From Deinococcus yavapaiensis KR-236 (GTDB taxonomy: Bacteria; Deinococcota; Deinococci; Deinococcales; Deinococcaceae): 52,467 bases of DNA. The notes under the pieces were generated by a model. It was given only the letters and a program-made list of their open reading frames with translations. It ran no database searches and was not told the DNA's origin. The stretch lies in NCBI RefSeq assembly GCF_003217515.1, contig NZ_QJSX01000023.1, positions 1-52,467 of the forward strand, written 5' to 3'. Made by a program: the position numbers and the translations under genes. Shown in pieces: positions 1-7,971 of this stretch; the stretch's first letter is position 1; each line of letters starts with the position of its first letter.

Positions 1-2
1 GG

Positions 3-113
3 AACTTCGTGGCGAAGGACCTGCAGGACCTCAAGCGGCGATGGACGCAAGGCTTCGCGTTGGTGCGCCACAAGAACCTTGTGCTCGCCTTCTTCTGCCA
101 TACCCCAACGTGA
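3..113 (+). CDS. C-terminal end of a truncated unknown protein
   Basis: An open frame runs in from the window edge and ends at TGA 111-113, giving 36 residues rich in Lys/Arg (a DLQDLKRRW segment, then a hydrophobic end with LVLAFFC). Codon use looks genuine, but the fragment is too short to assign a family. After the stop the same frame stays open to 305 with an ATG at 135, so a short second ORF or an old read-through form is possible. Function unknown. Confidence 0.4.
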   Translation, partial: NFVAKDLQDLKRRWTQGFALVRHKNLVLAFFCHTPT

Positions 114-238
114 TCTCCTCCGATTTCTATAGAAATGTTCATGACGAATCCCGACGGCTTCAGTGACAAGATCATCGTCGATGCCAGCGAGCACAGCAAT
201 GACTTCTACGTCGCGACGCCCGTGGACCCTAAGAGCAA

Positions 239-261
239 GCCCCCATCCTTTCGACGGGGGC
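239..261. terminator. Short GC hairpin, likely bidirectional terminator
   Basis: GCCCCC (239-244) and GGGGGC (256-261) form a stem with an 11-nt loop, followed on the plus strand by a T-rich tail (cctttctattt). It lies 20 bases past the end of the minus-strand gene at 281-712 and downstream of the plus-strand fragment, so it could serve both. Confidence 0.55.
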
Positions 262-280
262 CTTTCTATTTGGGACTTTA

Positions 281-712
281 CTACTTCTGCGTAGGCGTGA
301 CGTAGCCGATTCGTTCGAAGGAGAGCCAAGCCGTCTCCGAGAAGACGACGAGGCGTTGGGTGTCCCCACTGATGATGTAACCCCACGACGTATTCATCGC
401 CTGATGAAAGACTCCAGGAACGGCGTACAGACACCGCTCGCTCGGCTTGGGCGGCAGGGGGGCGACCTTCATCTGCATCGCGTTGTTAGCAGCGGCAATG
501 GTGCCTTCATACGTCCCGCAGCCCAAACGACCTCGAATCGAGTTCCCCACGATGAAAAGATCCGTCGTGGGGAGCGGGGATAAAACAGGGGCTGTTCCCA
601 CGGAAGTCATCTTCGTCAACCTCCAGATGCCGTTCATGGGGGCTGGCGTGCTGGCATCTTGAGCAGCGGAAAGACCCGTTGATAGGACAAGCGCGGCTAA
701 ATAGCGTCGCAT
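281..712 (-). CDS. Secreted META-like (HslJ-type) domain protein
   Basis: This encodes 143 residues. The ATG at 712 was chosen because AGGAGGA (722-728) sits about 9 nt upstream; a longer frame to 1021 has no such site and non-protein-like composition. Residues 1-18 form a signal peptide (MRRYLAAL..., cleavage near AAQDA). The mature part begins with a GIWRLTKM segment and later has GRLGCGTYEG, followed by a short repeat of hydrophobic Met residues and a PSERC motif. That resembles the W-x-L ... GCN-x-Y-x-G layout of META/HslJ domains, which occur in secreted or lipid-anchored proteins linked to heat or novobiocin response. The family call is by motif only. It is monocistronic and ends in the hairpin at 239-261. 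Confidence 0.7.
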   Translation of the reverse strand: MRRYLAALVLSTGLSAAQDASTPAPMNGIWRLTKMTSVGTAPVLSPLPTTDLFIVGNSIRGRLGCGTYEGTIAAANNAMQMKVAPLPPKPSERCLYAVPGVFHQAMNTSWGYIISGDTQRLVVFSETAWLSFERIGYVTPTQK

Positions 713-1593
713 AGGTTTGTATCCTCCTGCTTTGTCATGAGACGCCGTTGACGGTCGGCGTGAAGTTCCTCCCTCCTTTGGCTCCCTTGCCTTACCGCTC
801 CGAGCCTGGGATGACCAAGCCCCGGCACCCCTCCCGCCGCTCGCCAGCGTGACGGCCTGGGTCTCACGTCCGACGTCACGCTGCGCATCACCGCCGTCAG
901 CGGCACCGCCGGACTGGCCCAACTCGAAGGTCAATTGAATGGCGCAGCAGGCGCCGGGCATACGCTCGGCGCTGCTCTCGAGGTCGCCATGGCCAGTCTC
1001 GCCGTGGAGTTGATCGGCCAAGTTGCCGCGTGTGCTGCCCGCTGGGTGCCGGGTGACGATGGGGCGATGGTGGCGGTCAGCATGACGCCCGCGCTTTTTG
1101 GTTTCGAAAAAGTCAGGTTATGGACGTTGGCTCTCTTCGTGCCATGCACAAGTACCTCGGCTCTAAGCTCCGCCACAACTCGCTCTGCCGGAAGGTGATG
1201 GGTTCGGAGTGTGTGAGGTGTGTCCCGCATGGCCAACTCAACGGGATGCACTACGAGCGCCATGGCCGCTTCAAGGCATGCTTGAAGATGATGTCGTGCA
1301 AGTCTCGGACCATGCGTCCTCCTGACCGCCCGAGCGGGGGCATCATGATTGTTCCAGTGCCTCTTTCTCTGGAGAGGTGATGCTGCCTCGGATGAAGCGG
1401 CAGTATTGGCCAACGACATGGAATATTCTGCAGTCCATCGGTAGTTTGCTCACGACGTCGACGACACTCCAAGGCAATGATGTCGACGTCTATTTTGCAA
1501 TATCGGTATATAGATTCACTCACGGCAGGATGTCAATATCTATTCGCGGTAGGTGAATGTTGTTTCGATTATGGGACGTGCCGGGGGCTGAGA
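713..1593. other. No supportable gene; possible degraded fragment
   Basis: About 880 bases hold several short overlapping frames on both strands, none with a ribosome site and sensible codon use. The best is a plus-strand open stretch from 815 to 1198 with a segment of beta-strand character followed by an Ala/Gly/Leu-rich helix (AALEVAMASLAVELIGQVAA), which could be a relic of a phage tail tape-measure or similar protein. An inverted repeat ACGTCGAC (1455-1462) / GTCGACGT (1482-1489) lies upstream of the lipoprotein gene. Nothing else is visible. Confidence 0.4.
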
Positions 1594-2007
1594 GTGAAGA
1601 GTTTGCTTGTTTCGGTTGTGTGCATTACCTTACTGATTGGTTGCGATTCCCATCGCTATGGACTTGCTCGTATCACAGAAGAAGAGGTCGTCGGTAAGTA
1701 CGTCAATGGATACGGCTCCAGCTATGTTCTTCTCGATAATCACGAGGTGAGACTAAAAAGACCGGATGGCTCCGAGGTGGTGGGAATCTGGAAATTTGTG
1801 GCAGCCCCTGAGTTCTCTGCCGTCGACCTTAAGGTGTGTAAATATTATAGTACTGCGCCCGGCGAGTGCAGAACAGGCGTTGGTATTTACAGAAAACTGT
1901 TTTACTACTATGATAACAAATTGGTCTTGGGCGCCGATAGAGATGCGACGCGAAGTTTTCGTGAAAGTAGTGATGCTCTCAGAGCGCCCAGCAAAACCTC
2001 AGATTAG
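1594..2007 (+). CDS. Low-GC lipoprotein of unknown function
   Basis: GTG at 1594 gives 137 residues starting VKSLLVSVVCITLLIGC, a signal peptide with a clear lipobox (LLIGC) whose Cys would be lipidated, so the product is probably membrane-anchored on the outside. A G-rich stretch (ccggggg) lies about 5 nt upstream. The mature domain starts with a VVGKYVNGYGSSYVLLDNHEV segment and reads like a small beta-rich fold with two Cys (KVCKYY, GECRTG). Codons are distinctly A/T-richer than neighbours (AAA, TAT, GTT), suggesting horizontal acquisition. The stop TAG (2005-2007) is built across the junction with the adjacent insertion sequence; without the element the codon reads TAA. The protein is therefore probably full length. 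No family recognised. Confidence 0.65.
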   Translation: MKSLLVSVVCITLLIGCDSHRYGLARITEEEVVGKYVNGYGSSYVLLDNHEVRLKRPDGSEVVGIWKFVAAPEFSAVDLKVCKYYSTAPGECRTGVGIYRKLFYYYDNKLVLGADRDATRSFRESSDALRAPSKTSD

Positions 2008-2939
2008 AGGGTGTTTGAAAAGGCTGTGCTGAACGATGTAAAAGCACCGTACCATCTTTTATGACACGCTTTCCAAGCGACCTCACGGATGCCGAGTGGG
2101 TCATTCTCGCACCCCTCCTGCCGGTCCCAGAACACCCCGGTCGACCACGCAAGTGGTCCTTGCGCCTCATCCTCGACGGCATCTTCTATTCGTTACGCAC
2201 CGGCTGCGCCTGGCGGTACTTACCCGATCACTATCCGCCCTGGCAATCGGCCTTCCACTATTTCCACATTTGGCGCATTTCAGGCTTGTGGGAAGTGCTC
2301 AACGCACAACTTCGCGAGCGAGTTCGAGAAGCGGCAGGTCGACTCGCACAGCCCTCCGCGTGCATTCTCGACAGTCAAACCGTGAAAACCACCGAGCAAG
2401 GCGGCGTGAAGGGCTACGATGGAGGCAAGAAGATCAAGGGTCGCAAGCGCCACGTACTCGTCGACACTCAGGGTCTGCTGTTGAAGGTCAAGATCCTGGC
2501 GGCCAACGTGACGGACCGGCTCGGCGGTGAACTCTTGCTGCCGCTCGCCAAGCCGCTCTTTGCCCGATTGTCTCATCTGTTCGTGGATGGTGGGTACAAG
2601 GGCAAGTGGGTCGAGTGGGTCAAACAGACGTTGCACTGGACCGTGGAGGTGGTGCAGCGTCCGGATGCGAATATCCGCGGCTACTGGTTGCTAGAAGGGC
2701 ACGAATTGACGCCGGAGCAGATCAAGACCTTGCGAGGGTTTCGAGATTTCAAGGTTATTCCGAGGCGCTGGGTGGTCGAGCGGACCTTCGCCTGGACGTC
2801 GAGAAATCGTCGATTGGCGAAGGATTACGAGCGCTTACCGGAAATGGGAGAGGCGCTGATGTACGCCGCGATGGTCCGCTTGATGCTCACTCGACTTGCA
2901 AGCGAGAAAAGTGCGTCCTGAATGTGTTCAAACACCCTC
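2007..2939 (+). mobile_element. Complete IS5-family insertion sequence
   Basis: Perfect terminal inverted repeats GAGGGTGTTTGAA (2007-2019) and TTCAAACACCCTC (2927-2939) enclose one intact transposase. The element is 933 bp and is flanked by a TA dinucleotide on each side (2005-2006 and 2940-2941), consistent with the short target duplication of several IS5 subgroups. If the flanking TA is counted within the ends, the repeats extend to TTAGAGGG/CCCTCTAA. Identical ends and an uninterrupted transposase suggest recent insertion. Confidence 0.9.
2061..2921 (+). CDS. IS5-family DDE transposase
   Basis: 286 residues, uninterrupted. The N-terminal segment (LTDAEWVILAPLLP, residues 8-21) is the usual IS5/IS427-group DNA-binding start. 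The catalytic triad is visible as Asp in ILDSQTVKTTE (about residue 103), Asp in HLFVDGGYKG and Glu in WVVERTFAW, followed by the basic RNRRLAKDYE region. There is no ribosome site; a -10-like TACCAT (2050-2055) ends 5 nt before the ATG, so the mRNA is probably leaderless. It catalyses cut-and-paste movement of the surrounding element. One complete frame is present, with no programmed frameshift. Confidence 0.93.
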   Translation: MTRFPSDLTDAEWVILAPLLPVPEHPGRPRKWSLRLILDGIFYSLRTGCAWRYLPDHYPPWQSAFHYFHIWRISGLWEVLNAQLRERVREAAGRLAQPSACILDSQTVKTTEQGGVKGYDGGKKIKGRKRHVLVDTQGLLLKVKILAANVTDRLGGELLLPLAKPLFARLSHLFVDGGYKGKWVEWVKQTLHWTVEVVQRPDANIRGYWLLEGHELTPEQIKTLRGFRDFKVIPRRWVVERTFAWTSRNRRLAKDYERLPEMGEALMYAAMVRLMLTRLASEKSAS

Positions 2940-3045
2940 TAAGCACTGGCGGGATGGCAGTCGATGAGCCTGAAAGGTACACGTGCGCCAACGCCATAAG
3001 CTTGATGGCAAGTTCCTTGTGCTCTACAAAGCCTTCAGAGGGTGC

Positions 3046-3620
3046 TCAAAGGCTCGAGTCAGTTACGAGCGTCGCCATGCACGTTCCAATGTCCGTCCAC
3101 TTGCTCGGGTCCACGTCGGTCTTGTCCTCGAAACGCGAGCCGCGCAACGTCCCCTTGAGCGTCGTGGCATTCGGTGTGAACGCGCGAATCGTGCACTCCA
3201 ACCCGCGAATTGGCAAGACGTTCATCACCGTTCGGTAACGAACCGGACCGAACCAAACAAAGCGGATCACCTTGGCTTCAGGCGTAAAGCCAACATAGCC
3301 GAGGGGCCTGCTATCGCCCGCTGATACGTTGGATCGCGGCGCGAAGCTTGTCATTATATTCGTGTAACCCGCCGCATCCACGTTGCTGAACGTGTCGGGC
3401 GCCCCAGTCCATTCATCGAAGCGGTGGAGATGACGGTAGACGCAAACTGTCCATTATTGGCAAATTGACTGTACGTGGTCTCCAACGCCCAACTTTGTCC
3501 AACGCGAAGGGGAGTCGAATCGAGCGCATTGTTCAAGTTCGAGGCTATGGTCGTGGTGGCCGTCGGAGCGCACGCGACGAGTGCCAGAAGGACGAAGAGA
3601 GGAAGGAGCAGTCGTTTCAC
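3046..3620 (-). pseudogene. Frame-shifted lipoprotein gene (paralogue 1)
   Basis: The gene starts at GTG 3620 with VKRLLLPLFVLLALVACAP, a lipobox signal peptide. The frame holds through GQSWALETTY and STASMN, then is lost near 3418-3424. Restoring one base lets it continue as WTGAPDTFSNVDAAGY, through GYVGFTPEAK and GTLRGSRFEDK, to PSKWTDIGTCMATL and a stop at 3046. The reconstructed product is about 190 residues. A -10-like TACATT (read on the minus strand, 3628-3633) ends 7 nt before the GTG, so transcription may be leaderless. A second broken relative lies at 6713-7408, sharing the spaced motifs DTFSN, GTLRG and W-T-D-x-G. Family unknown. A sequencing error could mimic the single-base loss. 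Confidence 0.75.
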
Positions 3621-3752
3621 GGGCCCGAATGTAGTGTCTCGAGCAACGTGACGGCTGTGAGCTTTCGGTCTGCCCAAGCGTTGGAAGCTCGGGAAATCGC
3701 AGAGGCGCTTGTGAATCGCTTGCTGCCATGTCCCACCCCATAACGGAGTTCT

Positions 3753-3884
3753 TCAAGGGCGTTTCATGCGATCCAGCAGGATGAGGATCAGGGCCAAGAG
3801 GAAGAGCTGACCAAGATTCGACCATGCGGCGTAGATGTCATCTCGTGCAAATCCACGGATCGAAAGCGCCACGTTCGCAATCAT
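3753..3884 (-). CDS. Small two-helix membrane peptide, possibly truncated
   Basis: ATG at 3884 follows GGAG by 5 nt and gives 43 residues: MIANVALSIRG, a polar middle (FARDDIYAAWSNL), then a strongly hydrophobic helix (GQLFLLALILILL) and a basic end (DRMKRP). Translation upstream of the ATG continues for a few hydrophobic residues (ILVGVL), so it could be the tail of a larger membrane protein whose 5' end is gone. No family recognised. It sits between the broken lipoprotein and the divergent BTAD regulator. Confidence 0.4.
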   Translation of the reverse strand: MIANVALSIRGFARDDIYAAWSNLGQLFLLALILILLDRMKRP

Positions 3885-3998
3885 CAGTACTCCAACAAGA
3901 ATCCGGGTTCATTGCGTTTGCCCTTGCAGGCTACCTCGCAGTGACTATGTCCACGCGCTACATCAAGCACTGTGAGCCAACGAGCCGCCAACTCGATT

Positions 3999-4007
3999 TG
4001 CTATTGT
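3999..4007 (+). promoter_or_regulatory. Extended -10 promoter of BTAD regulator 1
   Basis: TGCTATTGT (TGnTANNNT) lies 11 nt before the start of the BTAD gene. The same TTTGCTAxTGTGxAG block occurs just upstream of BTAD regulator 3 (19676-19690), the only upstream sequence the two share, so it is probably a real promoter. No good -35 box is evident. Confidence 0.55.
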
Positions 4008-4018
4008 GAAGCCGTACC

Positions 4019-6079
4019 ATGACGCTTCACGCCTGGCACGCTCACCTTATAGGAGCAGCCCAGCTCGAGTCGAACGACGGACTCAACGTGCCGCTCGAAC
4101 GCAAAACAGCCGCCTTGCTGGCTTACCTCGCCCTTGAAGGGCCGACGCGGCGCCCGCAACTCACGGAGCTCCTCTGGCCGGACACGCGCGAGGAGGCGGC
4201 TCGCAACAACCTCGTGCACCTGCTGCGCAAACTCCGCGGCCACACGGGCAGCGACCTGATCGAAGGCGGTGGAATCCTCACGCTTGCCAAAGGGATGTCC
4301 ATCGACGCCTCGAGCGCTCGCGAAGCGTTCGTGCGTGGAGATCACACCACGTTCCTCTCCTTCGAAGGAGAGGTTCTCCAAGGCTTGACGTACGACGACT
4401 GCCCGGACCTCGACGAATGGGTGTACGGCGAGCGCGAGCGGCTCGACACGTGGCGGCGCATCGCGCTTCGTCAGGAAATCGAGCGTGTCCAGCAGACCGG
4501 CGATTACGATGGTGCGCTCGTGCACGCGTACACGCTGCTCGACCTCGATCCCACGTCGGAGGATGCCCACCGACGACTCATGCGCCTGCATTACCTGCGG
4601 GGCGACCGTCCCGCCGCGCTCCACGCGTACCAGAAGTGTCGTGACGTCCTTTGGCGGGAGCTGAACGTCGAGCCGCTGCCTGAAACGAACGACTTGGCGC
4701 GGGCCATCGAACGTGGCGCCGTGCCGACCTCCGTGCGCACCACGAATGTCGCACTTCCGCTCGCGGTGCTGCGCCCTCCCGTGCTCGTGGGACGCGAGCG
4801 CGAGTGGGAGCGGATGGAGGAAGCGTGGGCGCGTGGTCAGTACATCTACGTCATGGGCGACCCAGGGGTCGGAAAGACGCGCTTGGCGATGGACTTCGCT
4901 CGCAGCAAAGGCGTGGTGCTCGAGTTCAAAGGGCGGCATGGCGACGCGAACCAGCCGTTCACGTCGTCGGCCCGCAACTACCGCGCTTCCCTCGAGCGTC
5001 GGCCCGACGTCGTGCTCGAACCGTGGGTGCGCCGTGAACTCGGGCGGGTGCTGCCTGAATTCGCCGCGCATGGCGAGATCCTGCCGCCGCTGGGTCACAG
5101 CGATGACTTGCTGCGGTACCGCCGAGCGATGCTCGAACTTTGCCGTGCGGCGTGGAGCGACGTGGACGTCGTCCTCGTCGACGATATCCAGTTCTACGAC
5201 CACCCCTCGCTCGTGGACGGCGTGTTTTTCTTCGGACAACCTGAGCATCCCGGTCACTTTCCGCGCGCCGTGTGCACGTTTCGACGAGGCGAGTTGCAGC
5301 CTGACATGCAGCGCGAAATCGACGAGCTGGTGCGACTCAGCTTGGCGGTCCTCATCGACGTGCCGAACCTCGCCATGACCGACACCCACGCGTTGCTCAG
5401 CGACTTGGGCGTACCTGACGATGAACGCTTCCGTGATCGGCTCGCGCGGTACTCGGGTGGCAGTCCCTTGTTCGCGCTGGAGATCGTCAAGCACCTCGTC
5501 GAAAGCGGCGCCTTCGAGACGGATGAAAACCTCGCGACCGTCAAGCTGCCGCTCACGCCGAAGGTGGGTGAAGTCATCGCGCGCCGCCTCGAGCGACTGT
5601 CCGCGCCCGCTCTCGGTGTGGCGCGCGCGGCGGCCGTGCTGCAAAGCGACTTCGACCTCGAGCAGATCGCGGAGGTGCTTGGAGGTGGCTTGCTGGACGT
5701 CGCGCAGGCGTGGGAGGAACTGGAGCGCGCGCAAGTCGTATCCGGAGATCGCTTCACGCACGACCTGGTGTACGAGGCGGTCGAGGCGGCCATGCCATCC
5801 TCGGTTCGTCAACTGCTGCATCGAAGTGTCGCTCGGATGCTCGAGCGATTCGGCAGCGGCGCGGCTCGCATCGCGCACCATTGGCGTGCCGGTGGCAAGG
5901 CGTCGACGGCCGCGCCATGGTGGGTGCGGGCCGGCGAGGATGCGTTGGAAGGTTTTCAGCTCGACGAGGCAGCGCGCTTCTTCGAAGCGGCCGCCGAAGA
6001 ATTCGAGCGTGGCGGAGAGCACGCCCGAGCGTCCGACGTACGTTCGCGTATGGCTACTGTCAATATGAGGTCTTCGTGA
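4019..6079 (+). CDS. BTAD / AAA-ATPase transcriptional regulator 1 (SARP-like)
   Basis: 686 residues. Residues 1-95 form an OmpR-type winged helix (LALEGPTRRPQLTELLWPD, then RNNLVHLLRKLR), residues about 100-235 a bacterial transcriptional activation (BTAD) domain of paired helices (GDYDGALVHAYTLL, HRRLMRLHYLRGDRPAAL), and residues 250-450 an ATPase with Walker A GDPGVGKTRL (about 280) and Walker B VDVVLVDDIQ. The C-terminal third is helical (sensor/winged-helix type ending in a short TPR-like tail). Such proteins couple an NTP-driven switch to DNA binding. Two full-length paralogues lie at 17566 and 19696. It starts at an ATG downstream of an extended -10 (3999-4007). Its target is unknown; nothing nearby is an obvious biosynthetic cluster. 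Confidence 0.85.
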   Translation: MTLHAWHAHLIGAAQLESNDGLNVPLERKTAALLAYLALEGPTRRPQLTELLWPDTREEAARNNLVHLLRKLRGHTGSDLIEGGGILTLAKGMSIDASSAREAFVRGDHTTFLSFEGEVLQGLTYDDCPDLDEWVYGERERLDTWRRIALRQEIERVQQTGDYDGALVHAYTLLDLDPTSEDAHRRLMRLHYLRGDRPAALHAYQKCRDVLWRELNVEPLPETNDLARAIERGAVPTSVRTTNVALPLAVLRPPVLVGREREWERMEEAWARGQYIYVMGDPGVGKTRLAMDFARSKGVVLEFKGRHGDANQPFTSSARNYRASLERRPDVVLEPWVRRELGRVLPEFAAHGEILPPLGHSDDLLRYRRAMLELCRAAWSDVDVVLVDDIQFYDHPSLVDGVFFFGQPEHPGHFPRAVCTFRRGELQPDMQREIDELVRLSLAVLIDVPNLAMTDTHALLSDLGVPDDERFRDRLARYSGGSPLFALEIVKHLVESGAFETDENLATVKLPLTPKVGEVIARRLERLSAPALGVARAAAVLQSDFDLEQIAEVLGGGLLDVAQAWEELERAQVVSGDRFTHDLVYEAVEAAMPSSVRQLLHRSVARMLERFGSGAARIAHHWRAGGKASTAAPWWVRAGEDALEGFQLDEAARFFEAAAEEFERGGEHARASDVRSRMATVNMRSS

Positions 6080-6292
6080 TGCAGCGAGGATAGGATCATC
6101 GACGCCATCGTGCTCCCGTGGATGGCGGGCGAGAAGGCGAAGGATCGCTGGTGGGCGGAAGGAACGCGAAGACTGACTTGAAGATCACCAAGGAGGGACC
6201 TCGAGTTTCAAACGGAAGGGTCCTCGCACATTCGCACATCATGAAAAAGAGTCGAGTGTCATCCTGACTTCAACGAGCCTCCAAGGGGAATC

Positions 6293-6634
6293 GTGAGCGT
6301 TGGAAGGAGACGCGAGTTTTGGATGTTCAGCCTCTTCAATCTGATCGTCACGATCCTTTTGACGGTGTTGGACGTGGCTCTGGGTCTCGGTGATGAGAAT
6401 TTTGGAATTTTAAGTGGAATCTATGGCCTTGCCGTCCTCGTGCCCTCCATCGCGGTCGGCATTCGCCGCCTCCATGACACCGGCCGATCCGGCTGGTGGA
6501 CCCTGATCGGCCTGGTACCGCTTGTTGGCGCCCTTGTTCTGCTGATCTTCGACGTCCAAGAAGGCGAAGCTGGAAGCAACAAGTGGGGACCGAACCCCAA
6601 GGCTGAAGTCAATCCGTACGCCGACAGCGCCTGA
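6293..6634 (+). CDS. DUF805-family inner-membrane protein
   Basis: 113 residues starting at GTG 6293, preceded by AAGGGGA with about 4 nt spacing. The product has a basic N-terminus (GRRREFWMFSLFN, matching the R-K-E-Y/F-W-M-F hallmark of DUF805), membrane helices at roughly 12-31, 41-58 and 68-86, and the conserved inner motif IRRLHDTGRSGWW, which defines the family. Typical members have about 15 more residues before the GR-E-W motif, so this copy is short at the N-terminus or starts from an undetected upstream codon. Role unknown. It converges on the pseudogene at 6713-7408 across a strong shared hairpin. Confidence 0.8.
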   Translation: MSVGRRREFWMFSLFNLIVTILLTVLDVALGLGDENFGILSGIYGLAVLVPSIAVGIRRLHDTGRSGWWTLIGLVPLVGALVLLIFDVQEGEAGSNKWGPNPKAEVNPYADSA

Positions 6635-6660
6635 GGTCGAACCAAAACAAGCTCTGACAC

Positions 6661-6700
6661 GACGACGAAGGCCAGAAGATCACTCTTGGCCTTCGTCGTC
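6661..6700. terminator. Bidirectional terminator hairpin
   Basis: A perfect 14-bp stem, GACGACGAAGGCCA (6661-6674) against TGGCCTTCGTCGTC (6687-6700), encloses a 12-nt loop between two convergent genes. Neither side has a long T run, but position and symmetry fit a shared terminator. Confidence 0.8.
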
Positions 6701-6712
6701 GAAACATTCATG

Positions 6713-7408
6713 CTACTTTCCGCACGACTGTGGACGTCGATGAGAATCTCGCTGGAGCAGGATCGTTTCGACCGAGCGCGGCTTGAATAACACGACCGCC
6801 CTCACAGGGGTTGACGTGTCGCTGTGCATGCCGCCGGTGTCCGTCCACGTACCCGACTCAAGTCATTGTCCACGCCGAGGAGTCATCCGGGTCAGTCGGA
6901 GGCGGCTGCGGAACGTAGGGCGGAAGGGATGCCAAGGATGACGATACGGCATCGTGTACCCGCGTAGCGTGCCCTGAAATCGAGTATTACCGGACCCGTA
7001 CTGCGTCACGCGACATTCGAAGCAGTCGGTCGCCGTCTTGAGCGTCTTGGCAGGTTGCGTCCGTACGAACCACACCGCGTTCCCTCGCGCGTCGAAGCCC
7101 GCGTACCCGGACAGGGACGTGAATCGAGCGGTCGAACTGGACTCCAGTTCAGTGGTTAGGATCTTGCGGTCGTCCGCTTTGCTCGAGTTGCTGAACGTGT
7201 CGTGGCCGTCGGGGTGGGGATACTGCTTGAGTGGGATCGTGAATCCCACCGGTTGGTTCCGGTACGTTCCTTCGACGTGTCAAACTTGGTCTTGTTTGAA
7301 GGGCGTCTCGTTGAGCGTGTCGGCGGCGTTGGAAGTCGGACTCGGGGCGCACGCGGCGAGCAGGGTCGTGAGGGCCAAGGGTGCAAGAAGCATGAAGGAG
7401 GCTTTCAC
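6713..7408 (-). pseudogene. Nonsense/frameshift-broken lipoprotein gene (paralogue 2)
   Basis: From GTG 7408 the frame encodes a lipobox signal peptide (LLAACAP) and reaches FKQDQV, where TGA (7280-7282) interrupts it. The same frame continues immediately as HVEGTYRNQPVGF, and the intact paralogue position reads GQSWALETTY, so the stop most likely replaced a Trp codon. It continues through DTFSN, SGYAGFDARGNAVWF and GTLRGY. After that the frame is lost: a PPYVPQPPPTDPDDS stretch lies in another frame, and SGTWTDTGGM resumes in the first, ending at 6713. At least one nonsense change and two shifts are needed. It is homologous to the broken gene at 3046-3620, with which it brackets BTAD regulator 1 and the DUF805 gene. 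Confidence 0.75.
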
Positions 7409-7586
7409 GGGGGAAGTGAGCACGCGGGGTGGTGCGTCGGCGGGCAACGGCTCAACGCCACCCCTCCGACCTATGTTGTCGTCACCCCGCTCGGAACGCC
7501 ACAGCCTGAGGGCATGTCGCAAATCGTCGAGAACATTCAAGCTGTTAGAGCTCGGCCGTGAATCGGAGTGTCCGGGGACTCCCGAA

Positions 7587-7934
7587 TCAATCGTTGGGAG
7601 GAACGCCTTCCGAGCGATCGGACCGAAAGATGGCCTTCAGCCCATTTTCAGACCTGATGTAAAATACCCACGGAAACACCAAGTACAACGCCGCATGAAC
7701 CGCCAGGACCGTCGACAACGGTGCGTGCAAGGCAACGATGGCGAGTGTCACGAAAACCGAGCTGTCATGCCGAGCGACTACCAAAGGTACCCGACGTCCA
7801 AGGCTTTCACCCAGTTCCATCCATTCAAACGCTGGCACCCCGATGCTCAATCCTTGGCGATGTAAGTTGACAGCAAAACCAAATGGCAGCACATCGAACT
7901 CGATCCGGTGATGCCCTATGAATGCCACCGGCAC
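7587..7934 (-). CDS. Possible small membrane protein, start uncertain
   Basis: An open frame of 115 residues contains FDVLPFGFAVNLHRQGLSI, then GRRVPLVVARHDSSVF and a long hydrophobic stretch (VTLAIVALHAPLSTVLAVHAA plus LYLVFPWVFYI), suggesting one or two membrane helices. No convincing ribosome site precedes the GTG at 7934; an internal ATG at 7820 is possible. Its 5' end runs towards the divergent GNAT gene. It may be a truncated relic. No family recognised. Confidence 0.35.
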   Translation of the reverse strand: MPVAFIGHHRIEFDVLPFGFAVNLHRQGLSIGVPAFEWMELGESLGRRVPLVVARHDSSVFVTLAIVALHAPLSTVLAVHAALYLVFPWVFYIRSENGLKAIFRSDRSEGVPPND

Positions 7935-7971
7935 TCCTGGGTCGATTCCAGTGAATTCCTCTGGAGGTCAG

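Noticed and set aside
135..305. ATG ORF of 56 residues after the first partial CDS
   Set aside because: Its end runs through the terminator hairpin and overlaps the next gene; no ribosome site.
281..1021. Long 246-residue frame for the META-like protein
   Set aside because: A strong ribosome site and signal peptide place the start at 712; the upstream part is not protein-like.
815..1198. Plus-strand open stretch that might be a phage tape-measure fragment
   Set aside because: No start, no ribosome site, and only a general Ala/Gly/Leu-rich pattern; too weak to call a gene.
1455..1489. 8-bp inverted repeat ACGTCGAC/GTCGACGT
   Set aside because: Short, and such words are common in GC-rich DNA; no promoter context.
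4001..6022. Long minus-strand frame (673 codons) opposite BTAD regulator 1
   Set aside because: Antisense shadow of a clear regulator; His/Arg-rich without domains.
6080..6180. Same-frame continuation after the BTAD regulator 1 stop (AIVLPWMAGEKAKDRW)
   Set aside because: Looks coding but is short, has no start and is not matched in the paralogues; probably a relic.
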